This document shows positions 1 through 5,020 of a stretch of 6,747 nt of DNA, piece by piece. Under the pieces are notes generated by a model. The model saw only the letters and a list, made by a program, of their open reading frames with translations, was not told the DNA's origin and ran no database searches. The stretch spans positions 1-6,747 of the forward strand of contig CALFWN010000175.1 in assembly GCA_937928335.1 (NCBI GenBank). Direction: 5' to 3'. Each line of letters opens with the position of its first letter. Within the stretch, counting starts at the first letter, position 1. The stretch is from an uncultured Litoreibacter sp. (GTDB taxonomy: Bacteria; Pseudomonadota; Alphaproteobacteria; Rhodobacterales; Rhodobacteraceae). A program made the translations under genes and the position numbers.

Positions 1-95
1 CCCGGCACGCCAAAGACATATTTCACGCCCTCCCTTTCGAGCGCCTGCACAAAAAGGTCAGAGGCTTTGGTTGTCGGTGCAGATTTTGGTGCCAT
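1..95 (-). CDS. Acetolactate synthase large subunit-like ThDP enzyme, N-terminal fragment (partial)
   Basis: Only the first 31 codons and two bases of the next lie in the window; the gene continues past base 1. The start is the ATG at 95-93. Reading leftwards, the protein begins MAPKSAPTTKASDLFVQALE and continues into KYVFGVPG. The pattern 'A-D-L-F-V-x-A-L-E-x-E-G-V-x-Y-V-F-G-V-P-G' is the opening of the pyrimidine-binding domain of thiamine-diphosphate enzymes, closest to stand-alone acetolactate synthase large subunits. The first ten or so residues (Ala/Pro/Lys/Thr) are an unstructured extension before the fold. The ribosome site is weak (GAAAGA, 6-7 bases upstream). A TTGACA hexamer at 132-127 is the only consensus-like -35, but it would give an almost leaderless message. 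The other members of this broad family (glyoxylate carboligase, sulfoacetaldehyde acetyltransferase, oxalyl-CoA decarboxylase) cannot be excluded from 31 residues. Confidence 0.7.
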   Translation of the reverse strand, partial: MAPKSAPTTKASDLFVQALEREGVKYVFGVP

Positions 96-225
96 TCGAT
101 GTTCTTTCAGACTTGGATCATGTTGTGTCAAAGGGGTCTCCCGCTGATGCGCCCAAACACCCTCTCAAGATGCAACCGCACGGATGCGGTGGCGGCGGGC
201 AAGGTCGGCATATGTCAGCATGAGC

Positions 226-256
226 GGCCTCGGCGCATTCAGGAAGGGACGAGGCC
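226..256. repeat. Inverted repeat GGCCTCG / CGAGGCC
   Basis: GGCCTCG at 226-232 is repeated inverted at 250-256 with a 17-base loop. The arms are perfect. It would form a stem-loop in the leader of the leftward acetolactate-synthase-like gene if that message starts to its right. Its function is unknown; it could equally be a chance GC-rich match. Confidence 0.4.
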
Positions 257-307
257 ATAATACGTCATCGCCACGAACGCGTATTTCGAGAAATTAGATT
301 AGCATGT

Positions 308-328
308 TCTTGCGAAATCGGCGCAAGA
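308..328. repeat. Inverted repeat TCTTGCG-N7-CGCAAGA
   Basis: Perfect 7-base arms (308-314 and 322-328) flank AAATCGG. The arms contain TTGCG and CGCAA, which recall half-sites of the Crp/Fnr family regulator NnrR, but the spacer is 7 rather than the 4 needed by that dimer. It may be an operator of another regulator for the leftward gene at 1-95, or a hairpin. Confidence 0.4.
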
Positions 329-355
329 CCCGGCATCGCGCGCCAGCCGGTCAGA

Positions 356-380
356 GCCAACTCCGCTAAGGCCAACTCCG
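356..380. repeat. Short direct repeat GCCAACTCCG x2
   Basis: GCCAACTCCG occurs at 356-365 and again at 371-380, a 15-base period separated by CTAAG. It lies downstream of dps, outside any gene. Most likely it is a local slippage duplication; no function can be given. Confidence 0.5.
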
Positions 381-399
381 GCGGCGGGTCACGCAGTCA

Positions 400-413
400 A
401 GGCCCTCTGGCCT
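400..413 (-). terminator. Candidate 3'-end hairpin of dps
   Basis: AGGCC-CTCT-GGCCT is a perfect 5-base-pair hairpin touching the dps stop codon. A second one, CAGGC-GGA-GCCTG at 414-426, overlaps the last dps codons. On the transcribed strand only TT follows the first stem, so this is not a canonical intrinsic terminator. It may slow 3' exonucleases or assist factor-dependent termination. Confidence 0.3.
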
Positions 414-862
414 CAGGCGGAGCCTGATCTGAGCATCCACAAGGCCTTTTCGTGCCATGTCAGCCGGTCCGTCAATATGCCTGCCGTGACGTCGTCAACA
501 GCATTTTCCGCGTCCTTGAAGGCATCGCGCAGACAATCGGCAAGGGCGCTGTGGCCCTCTATCAGCCTTGCCACCATGTCGTCAGAGGACTGCACCATCT
601 CCGCTTCCGGCTCGCCTGCAAGCGCCATCAATTCTGCCACGGTTCCGGGGGCCGATGCGCCTAGTGCGCGAAGCCGTTCCGCCACCTCGTCCAGCGCTTC
701 CCACATGTTCGAATATTGGTCTTCGAACAATTCATGCAGTTTGAGGAATTGCGGGCCCTTGACGTTCCAGTGATAGCCATGCGTCTGAACATACAGACGG
801 AAGGTTTTGCCCAAAACCACCTTTAAGCTCTCAATATGTAAATGGTTCTCGGCCGTCATCAT
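413..862 (-). CDS. dps: Dps-family ferritin (DNA protection during starvation protein)
   Basis: A 149-residue protein of normal Dps length. Dps dodecamers in the cytoplasm oxidise Fe(II), preferentially with hydrogen peroxide, store Fe(III) in the cavity and so prevent hydroxyl radical formation; some also coat DNA. The inter-subunit ferroxidase centre is complete: H31 (in H-G-Y-H-W-N), H43 (L-H-E-L-F), D58 and E62 (A-L-D-E-V-A-E-R), the same positions known from Listeria Dps. The four-helix frame runs through the whole protein. The N-terminal arm before the first helix is only about 8-10 residues and has no lysine cluster, so DNA binding of the E. coli type is not expected. Two adjacent ATG codons (862 and 859) compete as starts; neither has a good Shine-Dalgarno. 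The gene sits alone, with its own promoter region at 863-970, and is followed by small hairpins. Identification is firm at family level. Confidence 0.93.
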   Translation of the reverse strand: MMTAENHLHIESLKVVLGKTFRLYVQTHGYHWNVKGPQFLKLHELFEDQYSNMWEALDEVAERLRALGASAPGTVAELMALAGEPEAEMVQSSDDMVARLIEGHSALADCLRDAFKDAENAVDDVTAGILTDRLTWHEKALWMLRSGSA

Positions 863-885
863 GCACCCATTATGTCAGAGAGGTT

Positions 886-901
886 ATAGCTAGCGAGCTA
901 T
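886..901. promoter_or_regulatory. Inverted repeat ATAGCT-AGCG-AGCTAT, candidate operator of dps
   Basis: Perfect 6-base arms lie 24-39 bases upstream of the dps start, next to a TTATTATTAA tract and a further ATAG at 913-916. The ATAG...CTAT half-sites resemble the E. coli OxyR pattern, but the spacing is 8 rather than 7 and the next half-site is 11 bases away, so assignment to OxyR is tentative. The position, just downstream of the predicted -10, would suit a repressor. Confidence 0.4.
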
Positions 902-914
902 TATTATTAACTAT

Positions 915-942
915 AGGGTAAATCGGGCGAGGTGTTAGTCAA
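915..942 (-). promoter_or_regulatory. Candidate dps promoter
   Basis: On the minus strand TTGACT (942-937) is followed after 16 bases by TACCCT (920-915). The -35 matches five of six consensus bases; the -10 matches only T, A and the final T. The predicted start would fall near 905-908, giving a leader of about 45 bases that contains the ATAGCT/AGCTAT repeat. Confidence 0.4.
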
Positions 943-952
943 GGGTAGCTCA

Positions 953-966
953 AGAATAATTGTTCT
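953..966. promoter_or_regulatory. Near-perfect palindrome AGAATAATTGTTCT upstream of the dps -35
   Basis: Six of the seven base pairs of this 14-base palindrome are symmetrical. It ends about 10 bases upstream of the proposed -35, where an activator or a looping repressor would bind. AGAA-N6-TTCT loosely resembles iron-responsive operators of alphaproteobacteria (Irr-type), which would make sense for dps, but I cannot score the match. Confidence 0.3.
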
Positions 967-1021
967 CGCCCCGCTAAGCTGCCGAATTTGGGCGATTTTC
1001 TGCAAGCGATGCCGCAATTTT

Positions 1022-1094
1022 AGGCAGAGTTCAAGCAGCTTGACCCGTCGCTTCTTGCTGATACGCCAGATCAAAAACCGCTGGAATTCTGCCT
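1022..1094 (-). terminator. Long imperfect stem immediately after nirV
   Basis: AGGCAGAGTTCAAGC at 1022-1036 pairs with GCTGGAATTCTGCCT at 1080-1094, 13 of 15 positions, across a 43-base loop. The stem begins one base after the nirV stop codon. The distal arm also takes part in a smaller palindrome, TCAAG-CAG-CTTGA at 1031-1043. On the nirV transcript the stem is followed by AAAATT rather than U's, so it is more likely a 3'-end stabiliser or processing site than an intrinsic terminator. Confidence 0.35.
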
Positions 1095-1095
1095 C

Positions 1096-1818
1096 TCAAT
1101 AGACGACGCGAAACCCCAGATTGCCGGGCGGCAAACCGCCGCCGCAGCTGGCGTTTCCGGGGTCGCGGACCAGCTCGGAGAGCACGGCCAGATGTGCGCC
1201 CATCACCACGCGCCCGCCGCCGGTGCAGGCGGAGGTTAACGCCCGCGCATCCGTGGCGGCACAGCTTGTGGCCGTCCATTCCCAGACATTGCCCTTGAGG
1301 TCCTGAATGCCGTTGGTGTTGTGGCCAAAGCTGCCAGCGGCCTGTGTCCGGTTATCTGACAAAGGCGCGGTGATGTCGTAATCTGCGGCCCATGCCATTC
1401 GCGGGTCGGTGAACAGTTTTTTCTTGGGGGCGGGGGCGTCCTCGGCGGCCAGTTCCAGCCATTCCGCATGATCGGGCAGCCGTACCGCCATACCCATCTG
1501 CTCGGACAGCCAGCCCAGATATTTTTGCGCATCAAACCAGTTGACCCCGGTGACCGGATGATGCGGCGAGGCACCCTTTGGCATACGAAGCTTGGGGCAA
1601 ACCTCTGCGTCAACGCAAGGCTGCCACTGGCGCCAGGTGACCTCGCTGGCGGCGGTCTGCAACGCGCGGCCATCCTGCATCTCTACCGGTACAAAGACCG
1701 GCCAATCGGCGGCATCGGCCACGACCGGGCGCGAGGCGACATTCGTGGCCGCGACCGCAAGGAAGGCTGTTGTGCTGATCCCGAGACCGATCAGCGCAAT
1801 ATCCCATTTTCCGATCAT
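1096..1818 (-). CDS. nirV: NirV, nitrite reductase accessory protein of the FGE/SUMF1 fold
   Basis: A 240-residue protein. Residues 1-28 hold a short basic start and a hydrophobic stretch ([17 protein letters not shown]), a signal peptide or anchor that places the rest in the periplasm. The formylglycine-generating-enzyme (SUMF1) fold is shown by G-V-N-W-F-D-A-x-x-Y-x-x-W-L (91-104), R-L-P-x-x-A-E-W (113-120), N-G-I-Q-D-L-x-G-N-V-W-E-W (169-181) and G-N-L-G-F-R (232-237). Several cysteines (68, 74, 186, 198, 225) could form disulfides. The two copper-binding catalytic cysteines of true formylglycine generators fall at non-cysteine positions here. The start overlaps the nirK stop in ATGA, which implies translational coupling. 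In Rhodobacter, nirV likewise follows nirK; its biochemical role is not established. The name rests on this pairing as much as on sequence. Confidence 0.8.
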   Translation of the reverse strand: MIGKWDIALIGLGISTTAFLAVAATNVASRPVVADAADWPVFVPVEMQDGRALQTAASEVTWRQWQPCVDAEVCPKLRMPKGASPHHPVTGVNWFDAQKYLGWLSEQMGMAVRLPDHAEWLELAAEDAPAPKKKLFTDPRMAWAADYDITAPLSDNRTQAAGSFGHNTNGIQDLKGNVWEWTATSCAATDARALTSACTGGGRVVMGAHLAVLSELVRDPGNASCGGGLPPGNLGFRVVY

Positions 1819-3332
1819 TTCATCGGCCCGATATAGACCTGTTGCATCAGCTCGTCATTCCACTCGCCGGTGACAACGACATGGCCTGCCGCGCCAAGCT
1901 CGACCGCCTCGATCAGGTTGTGATTGAGATAGGCGTAAACGCCGGGTTGCAGGAAGGTATACATCGCCGCCCCGGCAGAGCCGCCGCGCACCAGCATCGT
2001 CTCCAGATCCCGCAGGGGCGGTGACACGAAGGAGCCAGTTTCCCAGGCATAATCCAGATGCCCGCCGATCAGATGTGGGCGCGAGTCGCGGTTGGCTGTG
2101 ACATGCACAAACATCACCGTTTCGCCGACCTCCGACATCATCGCATTCTCGCCTGTCAGCGCGCCGACACGGCCGTTGAACACCACATGGCTGGGCACGA
2201 GGGTCTTCATCTCCTCGATCCAGTCTCCCAGATCCTCGCCTGCATCCACATAGGTCTTGAAATCACCGTTTTCGTCGCGCGGGACATAGAAGTCGTTTTC
2301 GCCGACGTAATACATCTTGTCATAGGTCAGCAGCTCTCCGTTTTCATCCTTGATCCCGTCGCGCGGGAGCACGGTGATTGCGCCGGTCATCCCATGTGTG
2401 ACGTGATAGGGCGTCATCGAGCCCTCAGGCGCGCAATGGTAAAGGAACGTCCCGGTCTTGGTTGCCCGGAACCGCATGGTCGTTTCCTCGCCCGGCGCGA
2501 TTGTCGTGATACCCGCGCCGCCCAACGCGCCGGTTGCGGCGTGCAGGTCGATATTGTGCTCCATCAGGTTGGTTGCCGGGTTTTTCAGGGTCAATTCGAC
2601 CACGTCGTCTTGATGGACAATCAGCATCGGCGCCGGGATGGAGCCATTATAGGTCAGCGCGACAATGCTTGTGCCATCCCCGTCCAGCACCCAGGATTTT
2701 TCCTCGACGACCAGCTCGATCTCGATGATTTTGGGCTCGCCCTTTGCCACCTGATCATGCTCCGGCACATTTGGCGGCAGGACCAGCTCCTGTCTGACAC
2801 GCTCCATATCCGCCAGGGGATCAACCTCGCCCGAGACCATTGCCTCGTCAAACGGGGTGTCGCCGTGGCTCATGATATTGCTGTCGGTGGCCGCCGCTTC
2901 CTGTGGGGATAATGTGGAGAGATAGGCAATCACATCCCGGCGCTGCTGCGCGTCGTCCAGCTTGAACGACATGCGCGTCCGCGCCGCCGGGTCGCCGGTC
3001 TGCGCGCGGATAAAGTCACGCGGGTTGGCGAGCCACTCAAAGATGGTCTCGGCGGACCAGACCAGCCCGCCTTCGCCCGCGCTCATCAGGCTGTTGCTGT
3101 ATTTATACCCCTCAAACGAGGCCGTGGGCCGCCCCACAACACCGTTGAGAACAGGCCCCGTGGCATTCTTTGCGCCTTCGCCCACGCGGTGGCAGCTCGC
3201 GCATTTGCGAAAGACCTTCTCGCCGGCCACCGGGTCACCGTCCTGCGCCGAGGCCGCCATCGGGACAGCCAGCAGATATAGCGGTAAGACGGCCATTCCC
3301 AATACGTGCTTGATAAGGGCTAGGTGGTTCAT
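1815..3332 (-). CDS. nirK: Copper nitrite reductase with N-terminal cytochrome c domain (NirK fusion)
   Basis: Reduces nitrite to nitric oxide in the periplasm; 505 residues, against about 360-380 for ordinary NirK. Residues 1-29 are a Sec signal peptide (K8, hydrophobic core, cleavage after A-S-A). Residues 33-142 are a class I cytochrome c: C44-A-S-C47-H48, [14 protein letters not shown] and R-M121-S-F with M121 as likely sixth ligand. An acidic linker of about 36 residues leads to two cupredoxin domains. Type 1 copper ligands: H259, C300, H310, M315. Type 2 ligands: H264, H299, H471. Catalytic D262 and H420 are present, so the enzyme should be active. The start is the ATG at 3332, with GGAGGA five bases upstream; a TTG four codons earlier overlaps that ribosome site. 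It overlaps nirV by four bases. The product is certain as NirK; the electron donor role of the heme domain is inferred. Confidence 0.95.
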   Translation of the reverse strand: MNHLALIKHVLGMAVLPLYLLAVPMAASAQDGDPVAGEKVFRKCASCHRVGEGAKNATGPVLNGVVGRPTASFEGYKYSNSLMSAGEGGLVWSAETIFEWLANPRDFIRAQTGDPAARTRMSFKLDDAQQRRDVIAYLSTLSPQEAAATDSNIMSHGDTPFDEAMVSGEVDPLADMERVRQELVLPPNVPEHDQVAKGEPKIIEIELVVEEKSWVLDGDGTSIVALTYNGSIPAPMLIVHQDDVVELTLKNPATNLMEHNIDLHAATGALGGAGITTIAPGEETTMRFRATKTGTFLYHCAPEGSMTPYHVTHGMTGAITVLPRDGIKDENGELLTYDKMYYVGENDFYVPRDENGDFKTYVDAGEDLGDWIEEMKTLVPSHVVFNGRVGALTGENAMMSEVGETVMFVHVTANRDSRPHLIGGHLDYAWETGSFVSPPLRDLETMLVRGGSAGAAMYTFLQPGVYAYLNHNLIEAVELGAAGHVVVTGEWNDELMQQVYIGPMK

Positions 3333-3336
3333 GATG

Positions 3337-3342
3337 TCCTCC
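3337..3342 (-). promoter_or_regulatory. nirK ribosome binding site
   Basis: GGAGGA on the minus strand lies four to five bases before the ATG at 3332. It fixes this ATG as the start and excludes the in-frame TTG at 3344, which lies upstream of the site. Confidence 0.85.
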
Positions 3343-3390
3343 AAAAAGGGTTGAGCGTCAGCTCGGGGCAGGGTCAGCGGGCCGCAGTCA

Positions 3391-3425
3391 GGCCATCCCC
3401 GCCCAGCCTATGGCCCGGCGCCGGG
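3391..3425. repeat. Nested palindromes in the nirK leader
   Basis: GGCCAT (3391-3396) pairs with ATGGCC (3410-3415), and the perfect 12-base palindrome CCCGGCGCCGGG (3414-3425) overlaps its second arm; a run of seven G's (3423-3429) follows. The two stems share bases and so are mutually exclusive. They lie about 60-95 bases upstream of the nirK start, within its probable leader. Confidence 0.45.
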
Positions 3426-3505
3426 GGGGATCTTTCAAGTTCTGTTGGCGATCCCATATTCTTGCTGGCTGCCGCGCAAAGCCGCCGATGCGGGGGCAGA
3501 TATCA

Positions 3506-3525
3506 GCTCACACACATGCTCACAC
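3506..3525. repeat. Direct repeat GCTCACAC-ACAT-GCTCACAC
   Basis: An exact 8-base unit is repeated with a 12-base period near the middle of the divergent region, just upstream of the candidate hemA -35. Tandem sites about one helical turn apart are typical of regulator binding. No regulator can be named. Confidence 0.4.
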
Positions 3526-3533
3526 GCAGGATT

Positions 3534-3562
3534 TTGAAACTTCATTCGGTATTTGAAAGAAT
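3534..3562 (+). promoter_or_regulatory. Candidate hemA promoter
   Basis: TTGAAA (3534-3539) and AAGAAT (3557-3562) are separated by 17 bases, matching four of six (-35, at the strongest positions) and four of six (-10) consensus bases. TTTGAAA itself is repeated at 3533 and 3552. The leader would be about 90 bases long. Confidence 0.4.
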
Positions 3563-3658
3563 GCCCGCCGCCCCCCGGTCCAGGGTGCGAAAAGGGGATG
3601 GCGCCGTCCCCCGGCTTCGTTCGAGCCGCAACAACCGGAATAAGTATTGGTGGACCCT

Positions 3659-4876
3659 ATGGATTTTGACGCCTTTTTTGAAACCGCATTGACCGGGCTG
3701 CGCGAGGCAGGCAATTACCGCAGCTTCAACGATATCGAGCGTCATTGCGGGGACATGCCCCGGGCCAGCCGCTATTGTGTGAACGGGGAATGCAGTGACA
3801 TTACCGTGTGGTGCTCCAATGATTATCTCGGGATGGGGCAGCACCCCGCCGTCATCCAGGAGATGAAAGATGCGCTTGAGCGCTGCGGCGCAGGCGCGGG
3901 CGGCACCAGAAACATCTCCGGCACCAATCACTATCACGTCATCCTCGAACAGCTGCTGGCAAAGCTGCATGGCAAGCAATCCGCGCTGCTGTTCACCTCC
4001 GGCTATGTGTCCAATTGGGCGACGCTGGGCTCGCTGGCCTCGCGGATACCGGGCATGATTGTCTATTCGGACGAGCTGAACCATGCCTCCATGATCGAGG
4101 GGCTGCGCCATGCAAGATGCGAGAAACGGATCTGGAAACATAACTCCCCCGAGGATCTTGAAAGGCTGATGCAGCAGGATGATCCTGCCGCCCCCAAGAT
4201 GGTCGCCTTTGAAAGCGTCTATTCTATGGATGGTGACATCGCCCCCATTGCCGAGATCTGCGACGTCGCGGATAAGTTTGGCGCGATGACCTATCTCGAT
4301 GAGGTCCATGCGGTCGGGATGTATGGCCCGCATGGCGGCGGCATCGCCGAGCGCGAGGGCCTCATGGACCGCATCTCGATCATTGAAGGAACACTGGGCA
4401 AGGCGTTCGGCGTGTTGGGTGGCTATATCACCGGCTCGGACAAGATGTGCGACTTCGTCCGTTCCTTTTCATCCGGCTTCATTTTCACGACCGCGCTGCC
4501 ACCCGCAATCGCGGCGGGGGCGGCGGCCTCGATCCGGCACCTGATGGGAAGCGATATCGAGCGGATGCGCCACCAGAACCGGGTGCGCGAGGTCCGCCAG
4601 CAGCTGGACCATGTGGGCATCCCGCATCTGGACAATCCAAGCCATATCATCCCGGTGATCGTGGGCGATGCCAAGAAATGCAAATGGATATCGGACCTGC
4701 TGCTCGATCAATACGGCATCTATGTGCAGCCGATCAATTACCCCACAGTGCCGCTTGGCACCGAGCGGCTCCGCATCACGCCCTCGCCGCTGCACAGTGA
4801 TGAAGATATCCGCCATCTGGTATCGGCGCTCAGCGAGATCTGGTCGCAATGCGCGCTGGCTCGGGTCGCGGCCTGA
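3659..4876 (+). CDS. hemA: 5-aminolevulinate synthase
   Basis: Condenses glycine with succinyl-CoA to 5-aminolevulinate, CoA and CO2, the first committed step of heme (and, in phototrophs, bacteriochlorophyll) synthesis by the Shemin route; cytoplasmic, PLP-dependent homodimer. The protein has 405 residues, the usual bacterial length. Visible features: C-S-N-D-Y-L-G (52-58), [13 protein letters not shown] (77-89), H142, D214 in L-D-E-V-H-A-V-G, and the PLP lysine K248 in G-T-L-G-K-A-F-G. K248 has the same number as in Rhodobacter capsulatus ALAS, which supports the ATG at 3659; TTG (3647) and GTG (3650) further upstream are in frame but less likely. GGTGGA at 3649-3654 is a modest ribosome site. 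It is transcribed away from nirK-nirV. Rhodobacter sphaeroides has two isozymes (HemA and HemT); which one this resembles cannot be told here. Confidence 0.96.
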   Translation: MDFDAFFETALTGLREAGNYRSFNDIERHCGDMPRASRYCVNGECSDITVWCSNDYLGMGQHPAVIQEMKDALERCGAGAGGTRNISGTNHYHVILEQLLAKLHGKQSALLFTSGYVSNWATLGSLASRIPGMIVYSDELNHASMIEGLRHARCEKRIWKHNSPEDLERLMQQDDPAAPKMVAFESVYSMDGDIAPIAEICDVADKFGAMTYLDEVHAVGMYGPHGGGIAEREGLMDRISIIEGTLGKAFGVLGGYITGSDKMCDFVRSFSSGFIFTTALPPAIAAGAAASIRHLMGSDIERMRHQNRVREVRQQLDHVGIPHLDNPSHIIPVIVGDAKKCKWISDLLLDQYGIYVQPINYPTVPLGTERLRITPSPLHSDEDIRHLVSALSEIWSQCALARVAA

Positions 4877-4884
4877 TCGGCTGA

Positions 4885-4913
4885 CGCCTCGGCTGGCATC
4901 ACTGCCAGAGGCG
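4885..4913 (+). terminator. Strong stem-loop after hemA
   Basis: CGCCT pairs with AGGCG and, inside, CTGGCA pairs with TGCCAG around a TCAC loop, with a 3-base bulge (CGG) on the 5' side. It starts eight bases after the hemA stop. A second small hairpin, CGGCC-AA-GGCCG, follows at 4914-4925. There is no T run, so termination may be partial, leaving some read-through to the PoxB-like gene, or the stem may protect the hemA 3' end. Confidence 0.5.
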
Positions 4914-5007
4914 CGGCCAAGGCCGGAGCGCTGGCTCTGATGCAAATACCGGCGCTGATGGGCTGCACCCCAAACGGGCCGCCGGACCACAAGATGCTGC
5001 CATCATT

Positions 5008-5014
5008 GGAAGGA
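5008..5014 (+). promoter_or_regulatory. Ribosome binding site of the PoxB-like gene
   Basis: GGAAGGA lies six bases before the ATG at 5021. It selects this start over in-frame ATGs at 4940, 4958 and 4994, whose extra residues have no family resemblance. Confidence 0.8.
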
Positions 5015-5020
5015 AAAACC

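Larger units (their letters stand above)
96..412. other. Intergenic region with several inverted repeats
   Basis: This stretch of 317 bases between two leftward genes shows no convincing reading frame or RNA gene. It should hold the promoter of the leftward acetolactate-synthase-like gene and the 3' end of the dps message. Structure that can be seen: a hairpin ACCGCA-CGGA-TGCGGT at 175-190, a 7-base-arm inverted repeat at 226-256, a 7-base-arm inverted repeat at 308-328, a 10-base direct repeat at 356-380, and a GC-rich hairpin at 400-413 at the end of dps. None is followed by a T run, so none is a textbook terminator. Confidence 0.6.
3333..3658. promoter_or_regulatory. Divergent nirK / hemA regulatory region
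   Basis: These 326 bases must carry the promoters of leftward nirK-nirV and rightward hemA. Visible elements are GAGC-GTCA-GCTC at 3353-3364, nested palindromes at 3391-3425, a direct repeat at 3506-3525, and a candidate hemA promoter at 3534-3562. I searched both strands for the FNR/NnrR pattern TTG-N8-CAA usual upstream of nir genes and found no clear copy. For nirK, no convincing -35/-10 pair can be named. No reading frame here looks coding. Confidence 0.6.

Noticed and set aside
356..380. CRISPR-like or iteron repeat
   Set aside because: There are only two copies of a 10-base unit with a 5-base gap; this is far too few and too short for either.
1022..1094. Insertion-sequence remnant or miniature transposon
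   Set aside because: The arms are imperfect, no target duplication is visible and the length (73 bases) is very small; a transcript-end structure is the simpler reading.
2058..2912. Long plus-strand open frame of 284 codons opposite nirK
   Set aside because: It lies fully antisense to the strongly conserved NirK domains and has a His/Cys/Arg-rich composition typical of shadow frames in GC-rich DNA.
3333..3344. Longer NirK beginning at TTG (3344)
   Set aside because: The TTG directly precedes and overlaps the GGAGGA ribosome site that serves the ATG at 3332; the signal peptide is also normal from that ATG.
3462..3479. TTGC-N10-GCAA as a possible FNR/NnrR box for nirK
   Set aside because: The TTG and CAA triplets are 12 bases apart instead of 8, so a Crp/Fnr dimer would not fit, and the arms are only four bases.
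3542..4333. Minus-strand open frame of 263 codons opposite hemA and its leader
   Set aside because: It is antisense to conserved ALAS motifs, runs through the promoter region and has no domain signature.
4940..5020. 27-residue N-terminal extension of the PoxB-like protein from ATG 4940
   Set aside because: There is no ribosome site at 4940 and the extension is Pro/Gly-rich without family resemblance, while ATG 5021 has GGAAGGA at good spacing and matches the family start.
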